Assembly: GCA_903885795.1 (NCBI GenBank)
Contig: CAISJV010000067.1
Coordinates: 1 to 43,275, forward strand
DNA: 43,275 bases
Direction: 5' to 3'
DNA from: an uncultured delta proteobacterium
Lineage (GTDB): Bacteria; Desulfobacterota; Syntrophia; Syntrophales; UBA8958
Position numbers and translations under genes: made by a program. Shown here one piece after another: positions 14,959 through 23,418 of the stretch. The notes beneath the pieces are model-generated. The model had not been told where the DNA came from and did not search any database. It was given only the letters and a program-made list of their open reading frames with translations. Every line of letters begins with the position of its first letter. Within the stretch, counting starts at the first letter, position 1.

Positions 14959-15120
14959 TTAAGCTTTTATTTGATTTTCTGTTGTCAATTTCTCCTGAAC
15001 TGCATCCCTGATGTAATCCGATACGCTGATCTCCTGCTGGTCTGTAAGCTCTGATAATTGCAGATACATTGCCTGAGAGAACATTACACAGACTGGCCTG
15101 GTAAGGGTTTTCTTCTTCAT
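14959..15120 (-). CDS. Ribbon-helix-helix protein, 53 aa
   Basis: Small gene with a perfect AGGAGGTGA ribosome binding site 5 bases before ATG at 15120. The peptide MKKKTLTRPVCVMFSQAMYL, then QLSELTDQQEISVSDYIRDA has the strand-helix-helix order of CopG/Arc proteins. It has the same size and layout as the 53-aa protein at 32748-32909 (TRP-hydrophobic strand, then acidic helix, then I-S-x-x-x helix), so they are likely paralogues. First gene of the leftward group 15.1-12.1 kb; probably a local repressor. Confidence 0.75.
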   Translation of the reverse strand: MKKKTLTRPVCVMFSQAMYLQLSELTDQQEISVSDYIRDAVQEKLTTENQIKA

Positions 15121-15588
15121 AAAAGTCACCTCCTCTCTGATTCAGATCTGATCCTAAATTTTATTTGATCAATATTATGTTCTTAGAACGGACCAAGGTC
15201 AGTGGTGACGATATTGAGAGGATACGGCGAGTATAGAACTAAGGCCGAAAAATGGCCTTGAGTGAAGGACTGGATGCGAAAATAGGGGTTCAGTCCGCTA
15301 CTTGGAAAGGGGGGTTCTTTTTTATTTGAAGATCGTAAATATTTATGGACATGAGGGAGAAAAATGCCTATAAAATATTAGGCGGTGAGGTTGAGAAGAA
15401 CTTCCTCTTCTCATCAGTTGATGAATTTTAAGAACTATGCAAGATTATAATCAATAATTGTTGAAATAGGATGGCACCGCCGGGAAAACAGGCGTAAATG
15501 GAGGAAACAAGAAATAGGTGGGGTCTTCATCACTTTGCCAACTTTTCTTCCAGAGGCCAGTGACCGCTTTAAAATTAGGAGATTTGTT
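15121..15588. other. Intergenic region before the first caspase gene
   Basis: 468 bp between divergent genes. It holds a short hairpin (AAGGCC ... GGCCTT, 15241-15257) and a TATAAT at 15446-15451 that lacks a good -35. GTG with AGGAG upstream starts the caspase gene at the right edge. No ORF that I can support. Confidence 0.5.
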
Positions 15589-16863
15589 GTGAAAAGGCTT
15601 CTGTCGTTCATTTTAGTTATTTCTTTGCCATCCCTATTTGTAGGATGTGCGACCGTTCCCCCTTTGTATCAAGCAGCAAGGATGGGGGATATAACCACTG
15701 TCAAAGAACTGATAGATAAAGGCGCTGATGTGAATGGAAAAGGCGGAGGCGGGATATTAAATGACGACAACGCTTTATCTATTGCATGCTTGGCTGGTCA
15801 CACCGACGTTGTGAAGCTCTTGCTTGCCAAAGGCGCAAATGTGAATACAGCACATGGAAATATGGGGTGGACACCCTTGAGTTCCGCAGCATGGAAGGGC
15901 CATACTGACATTGTAAACCTCTTGCTGGATAAAGGCGCCGATGTAAATAAAGCAATCGTGGGATTGGACAAAGGCGTTGGGACAAGAAACGCAATTGAGC
16001 TTCTTAGGGACGCCAAAAGAGAAAGGGCTGCCAGTCAAGCTGTTGCCGTAGTCTCTAAACCACGAGAAGAGGTAACACCAACTATCAAATCAGATGTTGA
16101 CTCTCTCCCTCCGGCAAAGACCAGAATAAACAATAAAGATTATGCCGTTGTGATAGGAATCGAGCAGTATCGTCAGAAATTGCCCAAGGCTGATTTTTCT
16201 GTAAGCGACGCAAAGCTGGTGAGCGCATACCTTTCCAAGGTTATGGGCTATCCGGAAGAGAATATTGTCACCCTGACCAATGAATATGCGACCAAGAGCG
16301 ACTTTGAGAAATATTTTGAACAGTGGCTTATGAACCATGCTGAAAAGGATAGCACTATTTTCATTTACTACTCCGGTCACGGCGCCCCCAACCCCAAGAC
16401 CGGTGATGCCTATCTTGTTCCTTACGACGGTGATCCTTCATTCATCGCACAGACAGGGTATCCTTTGAAGAAGCTCTATGAGACCCTCGGGAAACTACCA
16501 GCTAAAGAAATCATTGTTGCCCTCGACTCTTGTTTTTCCGGTGCCGGGGGAAGAAGTGTTCTTGCGAAAGGGGCACGACCGCTTGTCATGAATCTCCAGG
16601 ACAACATGGTTCTCTCCAAGAACTTAACCATCCTGTCTGCCTCGTCGGGTGAACAGATAAGCTCAACTTATGATGAAAAAGGGCATGGCTTGTTTACTTA
16701 TTTTCTGCTCAAAGGAATAAAGGATGAAGATGTAGTCAAACTCGACGGATCAATAAAGATAGATGACCTGTTTGGCTACATTAAGCCCCAGGTTGAGCGC
16801 ATTGCGAGGAGGCAATACAACAATGAGCAGACGCCACAATTGATAGGGGCAAAGAAGAATTAG
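15589..16863 (+). CDS. Ankyrin-caspase (C14) lipoprotein, 424 aa
   Basis: GTG start at 15589 chosen for its AGGAG ribosome binding site and because the protein then begins with a lipoprotein signal (MKRLLSFILVISLPSLFVGC; lipobox FVGC, Cys20). Three ankyrin-type repeats follow (about 25-135), then a linker with SDVDSLPPAK and a caspase-like domain (175-424). The catalytic dyad is visible: His264 in YYSGHGAP and Cys315 in LDSCFSGAGG; SASSGEQISS and GLFTYFLLKG complete the fold. Peptidase C14 members cleave after Arg, Lys or Asp. Being lipidated, it should face the periplasm. 9 bp upstream of a decayed DUF4384 gene. Confidence 0.9.
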   Translation: MKRLLSFILVISLPSLFVGCATVPPLYQAARMGDITTVKELIDKGADVNGKGGGGILNDDNALSIACLAGHTDVVKLLLAKGANVNTAHGNMGWTPLSSAAWKGHTDIVNLLLDKGADVNKAIVGLDKGVGTRNAIELLRDAKRERAASQAVAVVSKPREEVTPTIKSDVDSLPPAKTRINNKDYAVVIGIEQYRQKLPKADFSVSDAKLVSAYLSKVMGYPEENIVTLTNEYATKSDFEKYFEQWLMNHAEKDSTIFIYYSGHGAPNPKTGDAYLVPYDGDPSFIAQTGYPLKKLYETLGKLPAKEIIVALDSCFSGAGGRSVLAKGARPLVMNLQDNMVLSKNLTILSASSGEQISSTYDEKGHGLFTYFLLKGIKDEDVVKLDGSIKIDDLFGYIKPQVERIARRQYNNEQTPQLIGAKKN

Positions 16864-16872
16864 ACATCATTT

Positions 16873-17659
16873 ATGAAGAATATTCCAACGTTTTGCATAT
16901 TTCTGATGCTTTCTCTCACTGCTCATGCCGCAGAGAAATCCGTCTGGGTTGATGCTGACGGCAGGCATACATGGGTGAGATTGAGACGCAGAAGGAGGTA
17001 AGAGAGCGGGCCAGACGGGATGCCCAGAACAAGGCGGTGGAAAAGGCAGTTGGAACATTCATCAAATCTCATGCCGTGGTCTCCAATTACCAGATTGCCG
17101 AAGACTTGGTCTATGCTGCCGTGAGGGGAAAAATAACAAAAGAAGAAATAATCACCTCTGACTGGGATGCAAAAGAGAGAAACCTTTACAGGATAAGAAT
17201 CAAGGCCTTGGTCGAGCCTGTCTATCCCGAGAAAGGGGAGGGTCTCTCCGCAAAGCTATCTCTCTCACAACCAGAGCTCCACGAGGGGGAGGAAGTTAAG
17301 ATCTTCTATCAGGTAAGCGAAGACTATTATGCCTATATCTTTTCCATTGCCGCAGACGGTTCAGTAACCCTCCTTTTCCCCAATTCAAATATGCCGGACA
17401 ATTTTACCAAGGCAGGAAGGGATTCCAATTCCCTCCAGCAGATAGCCGTATTCATCTTAAAGCCATGTTCCTGCCAAATCTTAAAGAAAACTCTGCCGAA
17501 GAGAAAATCAAGATTATCGCCACCCGCCACAAAGAAGGGATTTTCCAGATCTATGATGCAAAATCAACAGGAATGATTAGCGAACTTCTCAGGAGGTTGA
17601 ACCAGATCGAACCTACAGACTGGGCAGAGAGCAAAGCAATTTACTATCTTAAGAGATAA
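16873..17659 (+). pseudogene. DUF4384 partner gene, broken by two frameshifts
   Basis: Homologue of the intact protein at 21553-22371, read in three frames. It starts MKNIPTFCIFLMLSLTAHAA (signal peptide). The frame is lost at about 16958-16970, resumes as MGEIETQKEV, is lost again at about 17415-17425 (after NFTKAG) and resumes as FQFPPADS and MFLPNLKEN to the end at 17659. About nine residues (WLLSIGFRE in the intact copy) are also missing near ATRHKEG. Ribosome binding and 9-bp spacing after the caspase gene are conserved. The intact caspase gene may therefore now lack its own partner. Confidence 0.88.
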
Positions 17660-17806
17660 ATAACCAAGATGCTTTTCCCGGTTGGACATTGCTTTCTTTC
17701 AAACTGTATTCAATGTTCTCTATGATTTGCATTTCTAAGGAGTTATAGGTGTAACGGCAATCTTTATCATTTAATATCTTACTAATATTCAAGACATATC
17801 AAAAAT

Positions 17807-18355
17807 CTACATTCCAGGTTTCTGACGGCCTCCCTTGCCTCCACCAGAACCACGTTGATTATCCGAATCAGAACCCACCGGCCTATTGGTGGAATTGCCC
17901 GAACCACGCATAATCCGCGCCCACATAGCCTTTTGTTCTGTTGTGAGAATTTGGAAAACGGTTTGCATGTATTGTGTCCTTTTATCGTTCATCATCCCTT
18001 GAATCAATTGCATGTTCGAAGACGGACTTTCTTTAATTGATTTTCCACTACTTTGGCCTGCCGCATATTGGCCCTTTTGTATTTCCCGTTCAAGATTTAT
18101 CTTCTCTTGAAGAGATTTGATTTCTTGAATCAGGTTGTCTCTAAGGACTGTGATCTTTGATGTCTGGTCTGCGGTCAGGTTAAAGTCCAATAAGAGAATA
18201 TCCGGTATTGTCCCCAGAATATGAAATTCCTCCGGTTGATATGGCTCAGGGTTATCATCCCCACGACTGCGACCACGCTGAGAGCAGGATATTGATATTA
18301 CCGCCACTGCCACCAACAATATCAATATCAATGATTTTTGCCGCATGATAATCAT
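17807..18355 (-). CDS. Spy/CpxP-like (LTXXQ) lipoprotein, 182 aa
   Basis: Start taken at 18355 (MIIMRQKSLILILLVAVAVI), preceded by GAGAGG; MRQKS at 18346 is an alternative. The signal ends at ISISC, a lipobox. The mature part has two LTxxQ motifs (NLTADQTSKITVLRDNLIQE and ILTTEQKAMWARIM) separated by a coiled helix, the plan of periplasmic Spy/CpxP chaperone-like proteins. The C-terminus is Gly/Ser/Asn/Arg-rich and disordered. Upstream codons back to 18439 lack a ribosome binding site. A periplasmic stress or folding role would suit the exported caspases nearby, but this is inference. Confidence 0.7.
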   Translation of the reverse strand: MIIMRQKSLILILLVAVAVISISCSQRGRSRGDDNPEPYQPEEFHILGTIPDILLLDFNLTADQTSKITVLRDNLIQEIKSLQEKINLEREIQKGQYAAGQSSGKSIKESPSSNMQLIQGMMNDKRTQYMQTVFQILTTEQKAMWARIMRGSGNSTNRPVGSDSDNQRGSGGGKGGRQKPGM

Positions 18356-18595
18356 TTTCCTCTCTGGATACTTTTTATTCAAGTGTATATGGATAACTGC
18401 ATAAATTCTATCCATTTTTAATGAAAAGAATTCAATCATAAAAATCTATAATCACGATATGTGATTTGATACCCTATGCTTATGTTGTTTCCCTTTTTTT
18501 GGCCTACTTATTGCGTATTATTAATGGAAACAACTTGAAAGGTGGAGTATAAAGTTTAAAAATACATTACTCCAGCGCAAACAAGGAGGTATAAT

Positions 18596-19081
18596 ATGAA
18601 GAAAGTAGTCTGTTGGGTTTTTATTCTTATAATGGTCATCTTTCTCATAAACCCAATATTCAGTGAAGCAAGAGGCGGTCATGGAGGCGGTTATTATGGT
18701 GGCGGCTATTGGTGGGGTTGGTGGGCGCCTTGGGCGGTAATAGGGGGTGCAGCAGTTTTATCTCCTTACTATGCACCATATTACTATGCACCTCCAACGG
18801 TGGTGATCCGTGAACAGCCTCAGGTGTATTTTCAACCAGCGCAATCTTTAACCCCATCGCCGACTGCGAGAATCTTTGTCTATCCCCGGCAAGGCCAAAA
18901 TGAAGAGTTACAGGCGAAGGATCGTTACGAATGCCATAGCTGGGCTGTAAGCCAGACAAATCACGATCCGACACAACCATCTGCTGGAAACATGACAGAA
19001 GCCCAACGGAATCAAATTCGTGCAGACTATCAACGGGCGCAGGGTGCCTGCCTTGACGGACGCGGGTATACTGTGAAGTAG
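18596..19081 (+). CDS. Exported glycine/tyrosine-rich protein, 161 aa
   Basis: Signal peptide MKKVVCWVFILIMVIFLINP, cleavage near FSEA. Then a low-complexity GGHGGGYYGGGYWWGWW segment, a hydrophobic patch and Y/P-rich linker, and a conserved C-terminal domain (RIFVYPRQGQNEELQAKDRY, ECHSWAVSQTNHDPT, YQRAQGACLDGRGYTVK) with two cysteines. This C-terminal domain recurs in secreted glycine-zipper-type proteins of proteobacteria; function unknown. CAAGGAGG precedes the start. Followed by a dispersed GATC palindrome. Confidence 0.75.
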   Translation: MKKVVCWVFILIMVIFLINPIFSEARGGHGGGYYGGGYWWGWWAPWAVIGGAAVLSPYYAPYYYAPPTVVIREQPQVYFQPAQSLTPSPTARIFVYPRQGQNEELQAKDRYECHSWAVSQTNHDPTQPSAGNMTEAQRNQIRADYQRAQGACLDGRGYTVK

Positions 19082-19138
19082 TCGCCATTATGTCATAAAA
19101 AATAAAATCTGGGGGAATCTTCTTGACCACCTTTTCCT

Positions 19139-19163
19139 AAAAAACGCAGGATCCGGCGCTTTT
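19139..19163. repeat. Dispersed GATC palindrome, copy 2
   Basis: AAAAAACGCAGGATCCGGCG followed by CTTTT. It is also the left end of a longer imperfect repeat shared with 20357-20480. Confidence 0.75.
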
Positions 19164-19262
19164 GAGAATCCATGCATCGCGAAAAAATCTGATATGTTGC
19201 CGAGACTGAATTGTTGGCAGCAAACCACAATAAAAAAAGACCCGTATCCATGAAGGGCCAGG
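19155..19262. repeat. About 110-bp imperfect duplicate, copy A
   Basis: Shares GCGCTTTTGAGAATCCATGC, then GACTGAATT, GCAAAC and AAAAAGACCCGTATCCA, in the same order, with 20373-20480. Copy B contains the HU gene's terminator; copy A keeps a degenerate form of it without any gene in the matching position. It may be the relic 3' flank of a lost HU-like gene. Confidence 0.6.
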
Positions 19263-19427
19263 GATGGAACCCAAAAGAACTCCTGTCTGTCCGGCAACAC
19301 TCCAAGAAGGGCGAGAAGATGACGGAGAAGCAGGATTTGAATTGCGATCCGTCCCTCACATTCAACGCTTAACAATCTGTAATAATATAATATATAAGCA
19401 CCATTTTTTGGCATATCCCCAAAACTA

Positions 19428-19462
19428 CCCCCAAAAATAAATACATCCCGGTTTTTGGGGTA
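19428..19462. other. Hairpin CCCCCAAAAA / TTTTTGGGG
   Basis: CCCCCAAAAA (19428-19437) can pair with GTTTTTGGGG (19451-19460). It lies in 480 bp without a supportable gene (19164-19642), apart from the repeat above and AT-rich sequence. Confidence 0.45.
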
Positions 19463-19642
19463 AATATTTTTCTTACCGGATGAAAAAAGAAAGAGTCAGC
19501 CTTGCTAGGTCAACCCCAGATTCCCGTTTATTATTACCCCCTATAATCAGTCTCGCTTTTGGATTTTATGACCTAAAAATAGAGGAGCAACCTTTAATTG
19601 ATTAATCCCCTATTATCCGCATATTTTGTCCTATCCGGGTAA

Positions 19643-20077
19643 CTAGTCGTCTTCTGGGGTGTCAATAGTTACGGTTACAATGTCTTCCCCCTGCCAGGCG
19701 TTGACGGATATTCCAGGCGTTGACGCAGTGTAGCTGGTATTCCCATTACTGTCTTTTATCTCGTAAAATATCATGCCTGGCATGTCGATTTTGTATTGTT
19801 CAGGTGTTCCAGACCCCATATTTTTACTATCATTGCCTGTGAGCTTTACTTTCCCGCCAAACACCAGAGCATAATATTTATCTTTACCTTTCGCCTGTTC
19901 CGTTGGAATCTCTATGACTGTGACTTGTTCATACTGTCTGCTTGGTATTTTGTCTACTCTGGTCAGTTTGATGGAGGAGCCTTGGCCAGCGCAACCAAAG
20001 ATTGCAAATATCAGCACTGCAAGAATTACTAAAATAGGCATAAAACCTTGCGTCAAGTTTCGAGAAAAATCCCTCAT
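19643..20077 (-). CDS. Lipoprotein, unknown family, 144 aa
   Basis: Signal peptide with a hydrophobic core MPILVILAVLIFAIFGC, where GC is the lipidated cysteine (residue about 29). The mature part is a beta-rich domain (VTVIEIPTEQAKGKDKYYAL, VFGGKVKLTGND, YEIKDSNGNTSYTASTPG) ending with DTPEDD. I do not recognise the family. AAGGAGG lies upstream of the start. It is flanked by caspase-region genes of both orientations; no operon partner is obvious. Confidence 0.65.
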   Translation of the reverse strand: MRDFSRNLTQGFMPILVILAVLIFAIFGCAGQGSSIKLTRVDKIPSRQYEQVTVIEIPTEQAKGKDKYYALVFGGKVKLTGNDSKNMGSGTPEQYKIDMPGMIFYEIKDSNGNTSYTASTPGISVNAWQGEDIVTVTIDTPEDD

Positions 20078-20356
20078 CAGTAGTAACCTCCTTAATCACA
20101 GATTGGATTTATTTCATATATCAAGCATATACAAGTGCTAATTAACATAAGAAGATATTCCGGTCAAACGAAAATCAGACAACCTTTCTATGGCAATCCG
20201 GTTTGTGGTCTTGCCCCTCACATTTTCCCTATGTTCGACGATTTAGTCACGTCCTGATTGTTAACGACTCCACGGCTCCTCCATAACGCAAGAAGTTTAC
20301 TCCTGCACCATGGCACAGGTGGAGCTAACCGACTACCCCCCAATTCCATATCCCTC

Positions 20357-20380
20357 AAAAACGCCGGATCCGGCGCTTTT
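20357..20380. repeat. Dispersed GATC palindrome, copy 3 (perfect palindrome)
   Basis: CAAAAACGCCGGATCCGGCG, then CTTTT. The stem CGCCG-GATC-CGGCG is perfect. Left end of duplicate copy B (to 20480). Confidence 0.75.
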
Positions 20381-20480
20381 GAGAATCCATGCATCCTGAA
20401 AAAGGCCTAATATGCATCCAGAAACTGAATATTGGAAGCAAACACAACGAAAAAGACCCGTATCCAGGAATATTGGACCG
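20373..20480. repeat. About 110-bp imperfect duplicate, copy B
   Basis: Copy of 19155-19262; here it includes the terminator of the HU gene. The 270 bp between the lipoprotein start (20077) and this repeat hold nothing I can support. Confidence 0.6.
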
Positions 20481-20490
20481 GGCCTTTTTG
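20449..20490 (-). terminator. Terminator of the HU gene
   Basis: On the minus strand GGCCCGGTCCA pairs with TGGATACGGGTC (small bulge) and is followed by TTTTT. It lies 30 bp past the HU stop. Confidence 0.65.
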
Positions 20491-20519
20491 AGAGAATCGT
20501 TTTTATAGGTTTCTGAGGT

Positions 20520-20840
20520 CTATTTCTTTTTAGCTGTAGCTTTTGCCTTCGGTGCAGCCTTGACGGGTTTTGCTTTCAGATCCTTGAGCGCTTTCCCAGG
20601 TGAGAATTTGGCATTGGTCTTGGCAGCTATCTTCAATGCTTTTCCAGTCTGAGGATTTCTGCCTACTCGAGCTGCACGGGTTACCGCACTGAAAGTACCA
20701 AAACCCATCAAAGCGACCTTGTCGCCAGCCTTGAGAGCAGCCGTAGTTGCAGCAATGAAGCCGTTGAGCGCTTTCTCAGCCTGAACTTTTGTCAGTCCTG
20801 CGCCATCTGCAATCTTCGCTACGAGTTCCGCTTTTGTCAT
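20520..20840 (-). CDS. HU-family DNA-binding protein with basic tail, 106 aa
   Basis: HU fold: MTKAELVAKIADGAGLTKVQ, AGDKVALMGFGTFSAVTRAA, RVGRNPQTGKALKIAAKT. After residue 88 the family normally stops; here a lysine/alanine/proline tail (LKAKPVKAAPKAKATAKKK) follows, resembling histone H1-like tails of some bacterial HU proteins. It should bind DNA non-specifically and could compact it. ATAGGAGGAATT precedes the start. It stands alone between the lipoprotein and the caspase operon. The other HU/IHF gene of the window is at 8234. Confidence 0.92.
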   Translation of the reverse strand: MTKAELVAKIADGAGLTKVQAEKALNGFIAATTAALKAGDKVALMGFGTFSAVTRAARVGRNPQTGKALKIAAKTNAKFSPGKALKDLKAKPVKAAPKAKATAKKK

Positions 20841-21087
20841 AATTCCTCCTATAAGGTTATTTAGTTCTGTATATACCGCAAATTAGCAAATGTCTACAAT
20901 AATATCTTCAACTGTTTATAGAAATTATCTATTGAATAAAATTGATATTTAAAGGAGAGGCAATAGGTGTCTTTGTAGAGGCTGATGTTTTGCTGATAGC
21001 AGGAAGTTATGTTTCAATCTGATAAACATTTTCGGATCCAAGGGAAAACCAGGCCATCCACCCCTTTTATTCTCCAAGCCATATTCT

Positions 21088-21113
21088 AAAAAACGCAGGA
21101 GTCTGCGCTTTTA
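21088..21113. repeat. Dispersed palindrome, copy 4 (GAGT loop)
   Basis: AAAAAACGCAGGAGTCTGCG, then CTTTTA. The stem is CGCAG/CTGCG with loop GAGT: the A-G mismatch of other copies is compensated. It stands right after the stop of the last gene of the caspase operon, so it probably terminates it. 50 bp of its left flank match 27161-27210. Confidence 0.75.
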
Positions 21114-21118
21114 AAATC

Positions 21119-21505
21119 TCAATCGTTGTCATTGTTTATGTCAGATTCATAACTGCCTGGCAAATGCTCGGCAAAAAAGAAAAACGGAATGGATATGAAA
21201 ATGGAAATAAAGGCCACTGTGAAAGCAAGTGATTTCCCACGCCATATCCCGACAAACCAGCGCCTGAATTCATCTATGAGCACACTTGCCTTTCCACCGA
21301 TGACCTGCAAATCATGCACATACATCTTGGAATCTTCTGGATGAATGGGATATGCTTGTCCATCTATGATTTCGTAGCCCAAAACGTCTCTCGAATCATT
21401 CTCAGCTGCATTATAGATCAAGGCGGCACTGCCCAAACCAACCAGAAGGATAATTATGCCGATGAGATTAAGGTATGTCTGTGGATCTGTGATTTTCCAT
21501 TTCAT
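21119..21505 (-). CDS. Membrane protein with two transmembrane helices, 128 aa
   Basis: Helix 1 LNLIGIIILLVGLGSAALIY (about 12-31) and helix 2 SLAFTVAFISIFISIPFFFF (about 91-110), joined by a 60-residue loop with YPIHPEDSKMYVHDLQVIGG and a WFVGIWRG turn. The topology puts the loop on one side, probably the periplasm. Not recognised. It is the last gene of the caspase operon, 47 bp after the DUF4384 gene, and ends 6 bp before a dispersed palindrome. No strong ribosome binding site is seen. It might anchor or sense for the operon. Confidence 0.6.
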   Translation of the reverse strand: MKWKITDPQTYLNLIGIIILLVGLGSAALIYNAAENDSRDVLGYEIIDGQAYPIHPEDSKMYVHDLQVIGGKASVLIDEFRRWFVGIWRGKSLAFTVAFISIFISIPFFFFAEHLPGSYESDINNDND

Positions 21506-21552
21506 GTTGCGTCTGTTGTATTCTGTCAGAAAAGCTTATATTTGACTTGTTC

Positions 21553-22371
21553 TTATCTCTTAAGATGGTAAGCTGCTGTGGCTTCTGTCCAGTCCGTCAG
21601 ATCAATCTGGTTCAACCTCCTCACAAGGTCGCTTATCATTCCCGTTGATTTTGCATCATAGACCTGGAAAATCCCTTCTCTAAACCCGATGGAAAGCAGC
21701 CATTCCTTCTTCCGAGTGGCAATTATCTTGATTTTCTCTTCAGCAGAGTTTTCTTTATGATTTGGCAGAAACATGGCCCTCAGATGAATTTGGCTATCTG
21801 CGGGAGGAAATTGGTATGCCATTCCCGCTCTGGTAAAATTGTCCGTCATATTTGAATTGGGGAGAAGGAGGGTCACGGAACCGTCGGCCGCAATGGAGAA
21901 GATATAGACATAAGAGTCTGCGCTTACTTGGTAGAATATCTTTACTTCATCGTTTTCCTTCAATTCAGTTTTCGAGAGGGATAGCTTTGCGGAGAGACCT
22001 TCTCCCTTCTCAGGATACACCGGCATAACAAGGGCTTTTAGTTTGACCCTATAAAGATTTCTGTCCTTCTCATCCCATTCCTCTTTGACAATATCAACCT
22101 TCTCTATCTTTCCTCTGACGGCGGCATAGATCATGTCTTCGGCAATCTGATAATTGGAAACCAAGGTATGAGATTTGATGAATACGCCGACTGCCTTTTC
22201 TACTGCCTTATTCTGGGCATCAATCTTTGCCCTCTCTTTAACCTCTTTCTGGGTCTCAATCTCCCCCAATAATGCCTCGCCCGTTGCCTCGATCCAGACC
22301 GGTTTCTCTGCGGCAAGACAGATGTTAGGAAGAAGAAGTAACATGAAACATATCAAGAGAATCTTTTTCAT
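21553..22371 (-). CDS. DUF4384 exported partner of caspase proteins, 272 aa
   Basis: Signal peptide MKKILLICFMLLLLPNICLA. Residues about 30-115 resemble an LPP20/FlgT-type domain (ETQKEVKERAKIDAQNKAVE, NYQIAEDMIYAAVRGKI), and residues about 128-230 are the DUF4384 domain (LSLSKTELKENDEVKIFYQV, YVYIFSIAADGSVTLLLPNS). DUF4384 domains often sit beside or are fused to caspase-like peptidases; their role is unknown, perhaps surface binding or regulation. The gene starts 9 bp after the caspase at 22381, exactly as in the plus-strand copy at 16863/16873. The intact copy is the reference for the pseudogene. Confidence 0.85.
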   Translation of the reverse strand: MKKILLICFMLLLLPNICLAAEKPVWIEATGEALLGEIETQKEVKERAKIDAQNKAVEKAVGVFIKSHTLVSNYQIAEDMIYAAVRGKIEKVDIVKEEWDEKDRNLYRVKLKALVMPVYPEKGEGLSAKLSLSKTELKENDEVKIFYQVSADSYVYIFSIAADGSVTLLLPNSNMTDNFTRAGMAYQFPPADSQIHLRAMFLPNHKENSAEEKIKIIATRKKEWLLSIGFREGIFQVYDAKSTGMISDLVRRLNQIDLTDWTEATAAYHLKR

Positions 22372-22380
22372 AAACGATCT

Positions 22381-23334
22381 CTAATTCTTTTTAGCTCCGA
22401 TCAACTGGGGCGTCTGTTCGTTGTTGAATTGTTTTCTGGCAATGCGTTCCACCTGGGGTTTCAGGTATCCAAACAGGTCGTCCATCTTGATAGATCCATC
22501 CGGTTTAACCACATCTTCATATTTTATGCCCTTGAGCAGATAATAGGTAAACAGACCGTGTCCCTTTTCTTCATATGCCGAACTAACCTGTTCTCCCGAT
22601 GATGCAGACATCACGGTAATGTTCTTTTGAATATTTGGAGTATTGATCATAACGACAAGAGGCTTTGCTCCCTTGGCGAGGACGGAACGTCCACCCGCAC
22701 CGGAAAAACAGGAATCAAGAATAACCGTGATTTCTGTTGCTTTCAGCTTTCCCAGAGAATCATAAAGACGTGCTATGGAATATCCGGTCTCGGCAATAAA
22801 GGTTGGATCACCATCGTAGGGGACAAGATAGGCATCGCCAGTTTTGGTATTTGGGGCGCCGTGTCCGGAATAGTAGATGAAAACTCTGCCATTTTCCTCC
22901 ACATTATTACTCAGCCAACGATCAAAATATTTCTCCATGTCACTCTTGAGCGCTCTATCGTTTAATAGGGTAATCACGTTTTCTTCAGGATAACCCATTG
23001 TCTTCGTCAAATACTCCGAGATGATCTTTGCATCAGCTACCGCAAAATCAGCCTTGGGGAGTTTCTGGCGGTACTGCTCAATTCCGATCACAATGGCATA
23101 GGAGTTCTTGTTTTGTTTGGCTTTCATCAAAGGCAGTTCGTCAACATCGGACCGGACTGTCATAGCAGGTATTGGGTCAGTTGATTGTGGAGCCTTAGGC
23201 GCATCCTTTTTCATGCCCTCTATTATTTGCTGCTCCCGCGTATTTGGCGCGACCAATGGGTCAGACCAGCGGGCGCCAAGGAGCATGCTTAATATGACTA
23301 AAAGTAAAACCACATGTGAAGTCTTTTTCTTCAT
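22381..23334 (-). CDS. Exported minimal caspase-like protein, 317 aa
   Basis: Signal peptide MKKKTSHVVLLLVILSMLLG, no lipobox cysteine, then a 50-residue spacer and the caspase-like domain (about 65-317). The dyad is His158 (YYSGHGAPN) and Cys209 (LDSCFSGAGG). The linker SDVDELPLMK and the block YAIVIGIEQYRQKLPKADFA are shared with the three paralogues. It carries no sensor domain, so it might be a soluble periplasmic executor or may rely on the DUF4384 partner. GAGGAGGGTAAC precedes the start. Followed after 9 bp by DUF4384; part of a leftward operon. Confidence 0.9.
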   Translation of the reverse strand: MKKKTSHVVLLLVILSMLLGARWSDPLVAPNTREQQIIEGMKKDAPKAPQSTDPIPAMTVRSDVDELPLMKAKQNKNSYAIVIGIEQYRQKLPKADFAVADAKIISEYLTKTMGYPEENVITLLNDRALKSDMEKYFDRWLSNNVEENGRVFIYYSGHGAPNTKTGDAYLVPYDGDPTFIAETGYSIARLYDSLGKLKATEITVILDSCFSGAGGRSVLAKGAKPLVVMINTPNIQKNITVMSASSGEQVSSAYEEKGHGLFTYYLLKGIKYEDVVKPDGSIKMDDLFGYLKPQVERIARKQFNNEQTPQLIGAKKN

Positions 23335-23418
23335 GTTACCCTCCTCAGTCCATAATCACATTATTCCAACATCACATTCCTTACAAATACTTGCCCTTGA
23401 TATTCTCCACCAAAGGAT

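Noticed and set aside
15470-15530. Possible riboswitch (c-di-GMP-like GC-rich motif) before the caspase gene
   Set aside because: No GEMM-type signature or consistent pairing could be found; only a few isolated matching bases.
19313-19352. Possible tRNA remnant (AGGATTTGAATTGCGATCC)
   Set aside because: The T-arm is too degenerate and no acceptor stem can be built; I could not support an attachment site here.
19088-19414. Minus-strand ORF of 108 aa, and its 90-aa partner
   Set aside because: Contains the GATC palindrome as coding sequence (KAPDPAFFRKR), a sign of chance reading. No ribosome binding site.
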